From: VFZS01 sp964353255
GTDB lineage: Bacteria; Acidobacteriota; Terriglobia; Bryobacterales; Bryobacteraceae
Direction of reading: 5' to 3'
Assembly (NCBI GenBank): GCA_964353255.1
Contig: CAYGVJ010000129.1
Location: forward strand, 1-14,912
Length of the DNA: 14,912 bases
Under the pieces are notes generated by a model. That model was not told the DNA's origin and ran no database searches. It was given only the letters and a program-made list of their open reading frames with translations. The position numbers and the translations under genes were made by a program. Of the stretch, positions 1-6,393 are shown piece by piece. How positions within the stretch are numbered: position 1 is the stretch's first letter; every line of letters begins with the position of its first letter.

Positions 1-260
1 CGCCCGCTCTAGCCCATTTTCATCCTTCGTTGTGGCCGCAGGCCATGGGCTATTCTTGCCTGTTTGCTGTGTGCCCCCCAACAGGCCTGGAGGCCTATTC
101 CACCTGTTCGGCGCTCAAACTGGGGGAGGGCAAGCAGTCCGACAAGACGGCTATGAGGTCGCGCGATTCGGGCGTTTGCTGCGGGCAGGTACGGGAGAAT
201 ACCGATCGCCTTCCTCAAGGGCCGACGCGCGCGCCTGAGCCGGGAGGGGAAGGCGTTCTT
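1..260. other. Left-edge non-coding stretch with tandem inverted repeats
   Basis: I see no gene I can support here. A 69-codon open frame on the minus strand (9-218) has no recognisable domain and no good ribosome-binding site. The first 90 bases contain two adjacent inverted repeats: AGCCCAT at 11-17 with ATGGGCT at 45-51 (TGGCC/GGCCA nested at 33-45), and GCCTGTT at 58-64 with AACAGGC at 80-86. They could be part of a dispersed repeat or the 3' structure of a gene lying left of the window. The base composition looks less GC-skewed than the flanking genes. The function is unknown. Confidence 0.4.
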
Positions 261-737
261 CTAGCGTTGGGATGGTGCGACACCCCCGCTGGAGTCGGGC
301 CAGCCCGCGAAGTCATGCAGCAAGCGGATGCAGGGGAACGCCGGTCCCAGGGCGCGGGAGAACTTGGCATCGGCGGTGACCAGATCGCAGCGCTGCTCCA
401 GCGCCCAGGCCAGGTACAAGCAGTCATAGACCGTCTGGCCGTGAGCGATGGCGAGCTGGACGGCGGACCGATGGACCGCGGCGGAGTCCAGCAGGATGGG
501 GCAATTCCGGAGCAACTCCTCGAAGCACCGCTGCGCTTGCGGGGGATCCAAATCCCCCCGCCGCACCCGCTTCCAGAGCACATTGCCAACCTCGGAAACA
601 AGAAGATGAGGAGCGACCAAGTCGAGTTGTTCGTCCTGGTAGCTCTCCAGAATGCGGCGCGCTTCCTGGTGGCCCTCCTCCGGCAGGATCCACTTGAGCG
701 CCACGCTGGCATCGACGACCAGGGTGGGAGTGCTCAT
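261..737 (-). CDS. vapC: VapC-type PIN-domain ribonuclease toxin
   Basis: The 158-residue product is the usual size for a VapC toxin, an Mg-dependent endoribonuclease that typically cuts tRNA or rRNA when its antitoxin is lost. The four acidic PIN positions are visible: D9 (VVDASVALKW), E49 (LLVSEVGNVLWK), D105 (VYDCLYLA) and D123 (TADAKF), in the order expected for the family. I chose the ATG at 737 because its A is the last base of the upstream antitoxin's TGA stop, the coupled arrangement typical of these operons. A TTG one codon earlier (740) is an alternative. The toxin lies immediately downstream of its antitoxin and should be co-transcribed and translationally coupled to it. The active-site residues look intact, so the toxin is probably functional. 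The RNA target cannot be read from the sequence. Confidence 0.88.
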   Translation of the reverse strand: MSTPTLVVDASVALKWILPEEGHQEARRILESYQDEQLDLVAPHLLVSEVGNVLWKRVRRGDLDPPQAQRCFEELLRNCPILLDSAAVHRSAVQLAIAHGQTVYDCLYLAWALEQRCDLVTADAKFSRALGPAFPCIRLLHDFAGWPDSSGGVAPSQR

Positions 738-982
738 CAATGGCCGCGATCTCTATCGCTTCGCAGCAGCCGCGTGCCGTCTGCCAGCCGCGGCAGCGAG
801 GCGACGAATTCCCGGAAGCTCTCTCTGCCTTGTCGCATGAGCTTCCGACGCTGCCGCTCGTCCACGCTCATCTGGAGCAGGGAGATGACATAGCTGTTGA
901 GACTCTGCCCCTCGAAGCGCGCGACTCTCTTCAGGTCCTTGTGCACCGGATCGGGGAGACCCTTGATGGTGAGGTTGGCCAT
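737..982 (-). CDS. FitA/VapB-like ribbon-helix-helix antitoxin
   Basis: This 81-residue protein opens with MANLTIKGLPDPVHKDLK and continues with ARFEGQSLNSYVISLL. That is the short beta-strand plus two-helix pattern of ribbon-helix-helix (Arc/MetJ-type) antitoxins of the FitA family. The N-terminal part should dimerise and bind operator DNA, while the charged C-terminal part (about residues 43-81) should neutralise the VapC partner. I chose the ATG at 982 because the family motif starts directly there; the open frame extends further upstream without conserved sequence. No Shine-Dalgarno sequence precedes it. Its TGA stop shares one base with the toxin's ATG. The palindromes just upstream (996-1025) are plausible autoregulatory sites. 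The family is fairly certain. The symbol is left blank because fitA, vapB and generic names are all used. Confidence 0.85.
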   Translation of the reverse strand: MANLTIKGLPDPVHKDLKRVARFEGQSLNSYVISLLQMSVDERQRRKLMRQGRESFREFVASLPRLADGTRLLRSDRDRGH

Positions 983-995
983 GGCTACAGCACAA

Positions 996-1025
996 TGGTA
1001 CCAAAAATGGTTCCGGAACGGTTCC
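996..1025. promoter_or_regulatory. Palindromic operator candidate of the toxin-antitoxin operon
   Basis: The perfect palindrome TGGTACCA (996-1003) is followed by the perfect 10-bp palindrome GTTCCGGAAC (1010-1019). GGTTCC is repeated directly at 1009-1014 and 1020-1025. A minus-strand -10-like TACCAT (1000-995) lies in the first palindrome, 12 nt before the antitoxin ATG. Ribbon-helix-helix antitoxins generally bind such repeats to repress their own operon. The repeats are seen directly; binding is inference. Confidence 0.45.
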
Positions 1026-1075
1026 CGCAAGTTGGGGCCACCGTTTCTCCCAACCGCCCCTCGCTTGCCTTGGGG

Positions 1076-1081
1076 TATCCT
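1076..1081 (+). promoter_or_regulatory. -10-like hexamer TATCCT before the M14 peptidase gene
   Basis: TATCCT lies 10 nt upstream of the ATG at 1092 and matches the -10 of the rpsL promoter. No convincing -35 box is present at 16-18 bp. The intervening bases contain no Shine-Dalgarno sequence, so a transcript from here would be almost leaderless. This is weak evidence taken alone. Confidence 0.3.
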
Positions 1082-1091
1082 AGACAACACC

Positions 1092-3785
1092 ATGCCCAAG
1101 AAGCTGTTGCTGCTGTCACTGCTGGCGGTGCTGGCCGGCTCGCTCGCCGCCCAGACCCGCTTCGAGTTCTGGCCCGGCGCCACCTATGATCCCCGCATCC
1201 CGACCTACCGGCAGGTTCTGGGTTACGAGGCCGGCGAGCGGATCACCTGGCACGCCGGCATCCTCAAGTACCTGGAAGCGCTGGCCGCGTCCTCGCGCCA
1301 AATCAAGGTTTTCGAGTACGCCAAGAGCTGGGAAGGCCGCAAGCTGGTCTACGTGGCTGTAGGCTCGGAGGCCAACATCAAGCGCCTGGAAGAGATACGC
1401 GCCGGCATGCAGCGCCTGGCCGACCCCCGGCGCACCTCGGACGCCGAAGCCCGCAAGCTGATCAACTCGCTTCCGGCAGTGGTCTGGCTGGCTTACGGCG
1501 TCCACGGCAACGAGATCTCCTCGCCCGAGGCGGCTCTGCTGACGGCCTACCACCTGCTGGCCGCGCGCAAAGACAAGATGGTGGACGACATCCTGGCCCA
1601 GACGCTGGTCCTGCTGGTGCCCACGCAGAACCCGGACGGCCGCGACCGCTTCGTCCACCATTTCGAGCAGTCCGAAGGGCTCGAGCCGGACCCCCAGCCG
1701 GCGGGCGTCGAGCACGTCGAGCCCTGGCCCGGCGGGCGCTCCAACCACTACCTCTTCGACCTGAACCGGGACTGGTTCGCGCTCACCCAGCCGGAGATCC
1801 GCGGGCAGGTGAAGGCCCTGTTGGAGTGGTTCCCGCTGGTCTACGTGGACCTGCACGAGATGGGGGCCGACTCGACCTACTATTTCGCCCCCGAGGCCTA
1901 TCCCTACAACCCGCACCTGACCCGCGAGCAGAAGGACGCCCTGGAGTGGTTCGGACGCAATAACGCGCGCTGGTTTGACCGCTACGGATTCGACTACTTC
2001 ACGCGCGACGTCTTCGACGCCTTCTACCCCGGCTACGGAGCCAGTTGGCCCTGCTATCACGGGGCCGTGGCGATGACTTACGAGCAAGCCTCCACGCGGG
2101 GCCTCCTGGTGCGCCGCAGCGACGAGACCATGCTGCACTTCCGCGACACCGTGCGGCACCATTTCGTGGCCTCGCTCTCCAGCCTGGAGACGACGGCGAG
2201 CCACCGGCAGCGCCTGCTCGAACAGTTTTACCGCTACCGCAAGACGGCCATCGAGGAAGGGGGGCGCGAGAGCGTCCGGGAGTACATCCTGCCCCGCCGG
2301 GGCGACACTGCGGCGGTGGACAAGCTGGCGGCCCTGCTGGGCGAGCAGGGCGTCGAGGTCAAGCGCGCCGCCGAGGCTTTCCGGAACGCGGGCAAGGAGT
2401 ATCCGGCCGGCAGCTACGTCGTGCCTCTGGCGCAGCCGGCCAAGCGGCTGGTCCGCGTTCTGCTCGACCCGGACGTGCCCATGGATGAGAAGTTCCTGAA
2501 GGAGCAGGAGCGGCTGCGGGCCAAGAAACTGCCGGACGAGATCTACGACGTGACGGCCTGGTCGCTGCCGCTGGCCTTCAACGTCGAGGCGGTGGCGGCC
2601 GCGGAGGCTTCCCAGGGCAAGTTCGAGGACGTGCGGCCGCCGCGCATACCTCCGGGCCGGGTGAGCGGCCGGGCCGGGGTGGCCTACCTGGCGCCCTGGG
2701 GCACCGCGGCCGCCGGGCGGCTGCTGGCCGCGGCTCTGCGGCAGGATCTGAACGTGCTCTCGATCGACAAGCCGTTCACCCAGGACGGGCGGAAGTACCC
2801 GGCCGGCACGCTCATCTTCAAGGTGAAGGACAACCGCGCCGACCTGCCGGAAACGCTCGAGAAGCTGGCGCGCTCGACCGGGGCCGACCTACAGGCCACC
2901 GACAGCGGCTGGGTCGATGAAGGCGCCAACTTCGGCAGCCGGTACTCTTTCCGGCTCTTGAAGCCTTCCGTGGCCCTGGCCTGGGACCGGCCTACTTCAT
3001 CGGCTTCGGCGGGTTCGGCCCGCTTTGTCCTGGAGCGCGAGTTCCTCTATCCGGTGAGCGCGGTCCGCGCGTCTTCGCTGGCGACGACGGATCTGAGCCG
3101 CTTCCAGGTGCTCATCCTGCCGGACGCCATGGGCGAGGGGTACGCGCAGGTGCTAGGCGCCAGGGGCTTTGAACGGCTGAGGAACTGGGTTTCGGCGGGA
3201 GGCACGCTCATCGGCATAGGCGGGGCCGTGTCCTACCTGGCGGATCCCAAACTCAAGTTGCTGGCGGTGCAGCAGGAGGAAATCCCGCGCGAGCCCACGC
3301 CCAAGAAGCCGGAGGTTGCGGAGGCCAAGGAGGGCAGGGTCCCGGGCAAGCTGCTGACCAGCGAGCAGGAGTATCAGAAGGCCATCCAGGCCGATACGGA
3401 GCTGCCGGACCGCACCCTGGGCGTCATGCTCCGGGCGCGGCTGGATCCGGATCACTGGCTGACGGCCGGCCTGGGCGAGACGGTGAGCGCGGTGGTCAGC
3501 GGGCGCGCCATCTTCACGCCGGTGAAGCTCGACAAAGGCGTCAACGCCGCCCTGTTCCTGGGTCCGGACCGTTTGCTGGCCAGCGGGTACCTGTGGGAGG
3601 AGAACCGGAAGCAGTTGGCCTACAAGCCGCTGGTGATCCTCGGGCGGGAAGGCCGCGGCCTGATCGTGGGCTTCACTGCCGACCCCAACTTCCGCGCCTA
3701 CCTGGACGGCATGAGCCTGCTATTCGTGAACGCCGTGCTGCGCGGCCCGGCGCACACGCGCGGCGCTCCGCAGAGAGACTACTGA
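1092..3785 (+). CDS. Secreted M14-family zinc carboxypeptidase-like protein
   Basis: This large 897-residue exported protein should hydrolyse peptides through a zinc-dependent carboxypeptidase-type site. Residues 1-20 form a classic signal peptide (MPKK, then a leucine-rich core) with likely cleavage at SLAA|Q. The M14 site is readable: the HxxE zinc pair H138/E141 (VHGNEISSPE), the substrate-binding type motif N225-R226-D227 (DLNRDWF), the third zinc ligand H255 (VDLHEMG), and a likely catalytic glutamate E331 (MTYEQAS). The C-terminal part from about residue 655 resembles a class I glutamine-amidotransferase-like fold (FQVLILPDA; VSAGGTLIGIGGA). No obvious catalytic cysteine is seen there, and a charged, proline-rich insert lies at about 735-760. 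I chose the ATG at 1092 because it begins the signal peptide; the frame continues 65 codons upstream without conserved sequence and runs into the antitoxin gene. Its natural substrate is unknown. It converges on and overlaps the CpaE-like gene by 7 bp. Confidence 0.85.
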   Translation: MPKKLLLLSLLAVLAGSLAAQTRFEFWPGATYDPRIPTYRQVLGYEAGERITWHAGILKYLEALAASSRQIKVFEYAKSWEGRKLVYVAVGSEANIKRLEEIRAGMQRLADPRRTSDAEARKLINSLPAVVWLAYGVHGNEISSPEAALLTAYHLLAARKDKMVDDILAQTLVLLVPTQNPDGRDRFVHHFEQSEGLEPDPQPAGVEHVEPWPGGRSNHYLFDLNRDWFALTQPEIRGQVKALLEWFPLVYVDLHEMGADSTYYFAPEAYPYNPHLTREQKDALEWFGRNNARWFDRYGFDYFTRDVFDAFYPGYGASWPCYHGAVAMTYEQASTRGLLVRRSDETMLHFRDTVRHHFVASLSSLETTASHRQRLLEQFYRYRKTAIEEGGRESVREYILPRRGDTAAVDKLAALLGEQGVEVKRAAEAFRNAGKEYPAGSYVVPLAQPAKRLVRVLLDPDVPMDEKFLKEQERLRAKKLPDEIYDVTAWSLPLAFNVEAVAAAEASQGKFEDVRPPRIPPGRVSGRAGVAYLAPWGTAAAGRLLAAALRQDLNVLSIDKPFTQDGRKYPAGTLIFKVKDNRADLPETLEKLARSTGADLQATDSGWVDEGANFGSRYSFRLLKPSVALAWDRPTSSASAGSARFVLEREFLYPVSAVRASSLATTDLSRFQVLILPDAMGEGYAQVLGARGFERLRNWVSAGGTLIGIGGAVSYLADPKLKLLAVQQEEIPREPTPKKPEVAEAKEGRVPGKLLTSEQEYQKAIQADTELPDRTLGVMLRARLDPDHWLTAGLGETVSAVVSGRAIFTPVKLDKGVNAALFLGPDRLLASGYLWEENRKQLAYKPLVILGREGRGLIVGFTADPNFRAYLDGMSLLFVNAVLRGPAHTRGAPQRDY

Positions 3786-4963
3786 AAATGGGCTCCGGCA
3801 ACGGCTTTCTTGGCGCCCAGCAGCGAGAGGCCTGGCCCGGGCTGGCCTTGCTGGATCCCCGCCAAATCCGTGGCCAGCCGCGTGAAGTGCTTGCCTAGCG
3901 GCGTGTCGGGCGCCAGCAGGCGGCCCTGGGCGTAGGCCCGATACAACTCGGGGTAGCTGTTGGGCAGCTTGCTGTGCACCGGCAGGCCGATCAGGCGCTC
4001 CACCTCCTGCATGGTGAATTCGGAATCCTTCGCTGCCCGATTCACCAGCAGATGGAGCCGGTCCTCGCGCTGTCCCAGACTCCGCAACGCCTGGACAATG
4101 TTCTTGGTCTGGTAGAAGGCCGGAACCTCCGCATGGGTCACCAGGAAGATCTGATCCATGTCCTCCATGAGGCTGAGCGAGAAGTGGTTCAGCCCGCGCC
4201 CGAGGTCGGCTATGATCCAGTCGTAGTTGGAGCGCACGAAACGGAGAATCTCCCGGTAAGGCGCCGGATCCAGTGGGCCGTCCAGGACCGGCTCGGCCGG
4301 GGAGGTGATCACTGCCAGGCGTGGGCAGCCGTTGGAGACCAAAGCCTTCCAGTAGCTCAGATCCAGGCGGTCGATGTTCTGGGCGGCGTCCAGGATCGAG
4401 TACGGCGTTTTGGCCTCCATCAGGAAGCCAACCGCGCCGGCCGTCATGGCCAGGTCGGCCAGCAGGATCTCTTTCTGGGTGAGCCGCTGAAGCTCGGCTG
4501 CCAGATGGCAGGCGATCGTAGTGGCGCCGCAGCCGCCCTTGACCGAAAGCAGGCCCACGATGCTGCCGTTGGCGCCGCGAGCGCTCTCCTGCTCGGAGCG
4601 TTCCCGCGCGACGCGCTCCAGAGCCCGCAACAGACCCTGCTCGAACGGCGGGTAGACGTACTCCTTCGCCCCGGCCCGGATCGCGCCCAGGATGGTCTCC
4701 GGATCCAGGGCTTCGTGAATTACGATGACGGGCGCCGGCGACACCGTCCGGATTCTCCGGATGATTTCTTCCAGGCGGGTGTAGGCCAGATCCAGCACCA
4801 GCACGTCGGGCCCGGCCCGTCCCAATTCCAGCAGGAATTCGGGCCAGCGTGTGATCCGGCCGTGCTGGAGCACCAGGCGCACGCGGGCCTCGCGCAGGCA
4901 AGCCTGCACCACCAGCGACAAGTCGCTGTCGGCGACAACGATGGCGGCGCTTAACGGATACAT
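3779..4963 (-). CDS. CpaE/TadZ-like ATPase with N-terminal receiver-like domain
   Basis: The 394-residue protein has the two-part architecture of CpaE/TadZ, the MinD/ParA-type ATPases that place Tad/Flp pilus assembly at the membrane or pole. Residues 1-125 resemble a response-regulator receiver: D12/D14 acidic pocket and D58 at the phospho-acceptor position (VLVLDLAYT). The usual Lys of the KP motif is replaced in GAKEYVYPPF (P105), so it may be a pseudo-receiver. Residues 134-375 are the ATPase: deviant Walker A KGGCGATT at 142-149, D170 in LLADLAM, and Walker B-like DWIIADLGRG at 248-257. A glycine/alanine-rich tail ends the protein. The ATG at 4963 has only a GGAG two bases upstream, so initiation signals are poor. 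No other tad, cpa or flp gene lies in the window, so the pilus role is inferred from the family. A general MinD/ParA-like regulator is an alternative. Confidence 0.8.
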   Translation of the reverse strand: MYPLSAAIVVADSDLSLVVQACLREARVRLVLQHGRITRWPEFLLELGRAGPDVLVLDLAYTRLEEIIRRIRTVSPAPVIVIHEALDPETILGAIRAGAKEYVYPPFEQGLLRALERVARERSEQESARGANGSIVGLLSVKGGCGATTIACHLAAELQRLTQKEILLADLAMTAGAVGFLMEAKTPYSILDAAQNIDRLDLSYWKALVSNGCPRLAVITSPAEPVLDGPLDPAPYREILRFVRSNYDWIIADLGRGLNHFSLSLMEDMDQIFLVTHAEVPAFYQTKNIVQALRSLGQREDRLHLLVNRAAKDSEFTMQEVERLIGLPVHSKLPNSYPELYRAYAQGRLLAPDTPLGKHFTRLATDLAGIQQGQPGPGLSLLGAKKAVAGAHFQ

Positions 4964-5081
4964 GGCTCCGATTGCCCGAAAAGCCGCCGCGGGGCGGTAT
5001 TCGCCACTTAATCGGGACTACAGTGCTCCAGCAGCCTCATGATTATAAGGCGTATTCCCGAGGTTCGACAAGTAGCTAAGG

Positions 5082-5100
5082 GTTAATCACTGGGATTAAC
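5082..5100. promoter_or_regulatory. Operator-like dyad GTTAATC-n5-GATTAAC
   Basis: The two 7-bp arms are perfect inverted copies separated by ACTGG, giving a 19-bp dyad typical in size for a helix-turn-helix dimer site. It lies 54 bp before the oxidoreductase ATG and 118 bp before the cpaE-like ATG, so it could regulate either or both. The protein that binds it is unknown. Confidence 0.5.
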
Positions 5101-5142
5101 GAAGGATAGCGTGGAGGGCCCGTCCGCGACCGCGCGGTGTCG

Positions 5143-5148
5143 TACAAT
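5143..5148 (+). promoter_or_regulatory. -10-like hexamer TACAAT adjacent to the oxidoreductase start
   Basis: TACAAT matches the sigma70 -10 consensus at five of six bases. It sits so that the expected start of transcription falls at or next to the A of the ATG at 5155. No Shine-Dalgarno sequence is present upstream, which fits a leaderless mRNA. A recognisable -35 box is lacking. Confidence 0.4.
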
Positions 5149-5154
5149 TAGCCC

Positions 5155-6378
5155 ATGGACCCTGTTTCCCGAAGAAGCTTTCTGACGGCGGCCGCGACCG
5201 CCTCCCTGCTCCCCGTGCGCAGCTACACGCGCCTGCGCGGGGGAGCGGAGCCGTTGCGCATCGGAGTCATCGGCTGCGGCGGCATGGGAAGCGCCCACAT
5301 CCGGGCGCTGCTCAAGATGAGAGAATCCGACAACCTGGAGGTAGCGGCCGTCTGCGATGTCTACGAGAAGCGCCTGGAGAGCGCGGGGCAGCTCACCGGG
5401 GGCAAACCTTACCGGGACCACCGCAAGTTGTTGGAAAACAAAGACATCGATTATGTTTTAATCACAACCCCCGAACATTGGCACTACCAGATGATCCTGG
5501 ACGCCGCCGATGCCGGCAAGCACATCTACTGCGAGAAGCCCATGACCCAGACCGTCGAACAGGCCAAGCGGGTGGTGGCCAGGATCTCCAGGACCGGCGT
5601 CAAGATGCAGGTCGGCGTGCAGGGCATGTCCGACGACTCCTACGAAACGGCGAACCGATACGTGAAGGAGGGCGCCCTGGGCGCCGTCGTCCAGGCGCAG
5701 ATCGACTACTCCCGGAACTACACCGGCGATTTCTGGGTGGGCCCCCTGGACCCGGACGTGCGGCCCGGGGTCAACCTGGACTGGAAGGCCTGGCTGGGGC
5801 CCGCCCCCAAGCGCCCCTTCGCCCCGGACCGCTTCCAGCACTGGCGGCGCTATTGGGACTATTCCAGCGGCATCGCCAGCGACCTGTTCATCCACCGCGT
5901 GACCCGCATCATCAAGGCGCTGGATTTGACCTTCCCCGAGCGCGGCGCCGCCTGCGGCGGCAAGTGGTACTACCGGCAGAGTCCGGCCGAGATCCCCGAC
6001 ACCTTCGACATCCTGCTGGACTATCCCGGCGGGCCCACGGTGCTGCTGGTATCCTCGATGGCCAACGACACACCCATCGAGCACGTCCTGCGCGGCCACA
6101 AGGCCACGCTCCAGTTCACCAGCACCGGCTTCGTGATACGGCCCCAGAGGCAGTTTGCCGGAGAACTCAAGGAGATCGTCCACCAGAAGACTGGCGGCGA
6201 GGACATCACTTTGCACCACCGCAACCTGACCCGAGCGATACGCGCCGGAGAACCCCTGAAGTGCGATTGCCGGCTGGGCTACTACGGCGTGGTGGCCTGC
6301 GAGATGGGAACCCGCAGCTTCCGCCAGCGGAAATACGTGCGCTGGGACCGCGCCAAAGAGAAGATCGTGAACGCCTGA
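5155..6378 (+). CDS. Tat-exported Gfo/Idh/MocA-family oxidoreductase
   Basis: The 407-residue NAD(P)-dependent oxidoreductase is predicted to act outside the cytoplasm on a sugar, sugar acid or related polyol. Residues 5-10 (SRRSFL) form a twin-arginine motif followed by an alanine-rich stretch, so it should be exported folded with cofactor. The Rossmann fold starts at about 34, with GxGxxG at 40-45 (GCGGMG) and acidic D68 at the end of beta-2. The family EKP motif is at 127-129 (CEKPM), and H247 in SDLFIHRV occupies the usual catalytic-region histidine position. About 400 residues is the normal length for exported members in Acidobacteriota and Bacteroidota. I chose the ATG at 5155 because it begins the Tat signal; it has no Shine-Dalgarno sequence. 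It converges on the lyase gene with a 15-bp gap. The substrate cannot be assigned; the neighbouring lyase makes a uronate-type sugar a reasonable guess. Confidence 0.88.
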   Translation: MDPVSRRSFLTAAATASLLPVRSYTRLRGGAEPLRIGVIGCGGMGSAHIRALLKMRESDNLEVAAVCDVYEKRLESAGQLTGGKPYRDHRKLLENKDIDYVLITTPEHWHYQMILDAADAGKHIYCEKPMTQTVEQAKRVVARISRTGVKMQVGVQGMSDDSYETANRYVKEGALGAVVQAQIDYSRNYTGDFWVGPLDPDVRPGVNLDWKAWLGPAPKRPFAPDRFQHWRRYWDYSSGIASDLFIHRVTRIIKALDLTFPERGAACGGKWYYRQSPAEIPDTFDILLDYPGGPTVLLVSSMANDTPIEHVLRGHKATLQFTSTGFVIRPQRQFAGELKEIVHQKTGGEDITLHHRNLTRAIRAGEPLKCDCRLGYYGVVACEMGTRSFRQRKYVRWDRAKEKIVNA

Positions 6379-6393
6379 GCAGCTTGGCCGCGC

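Larger units (their letters stand above)
4964..5154. promoter_or_regulatory. Divergent intergenic region between the cpaE-like gene and the Gfo/Idh oxidoreductase
   Basis: This 191-bp spacer must hold the promoters of both divergent genes. It contains a perfect 7-bp-arm dyad at 5082-5100, a -10-like hexamer TACAAT at 5143-5148, and a GC hairpin CCGCC/GGCGG (4984-4997) that, read on the minus strand, is followed by CTTTT just before the cpaE-like gene. No tRNA or small gene is evident. Its AT-richer patch around 5041-5100 stands out from the GC-rich flanks. Confidence 0.5.

Noticed and set aside
30..893. Long plus-strand open frame across the toxin-antitoxin pair
   Set aside because: It is antisense to the well-supported vapC and antitoxin genes, has no domain signature, and long antisense frames are expected at this GC content.
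897..1091. 65-codon N-terminal extension of the M14 peptidase frame
   Set aside because: It overlaps the antitoxin gene and its operator, lacks conserved sequence, and would place the clear signal peptide in the interior of the protein.
4981..4997. GC hairpin followed by CTTTT on the minus strand before the cpaE-like gene, as an attenuator
   Set aside because: The stem is 5 bp and the T-run is only four bases; it is too weak to call a terminator.
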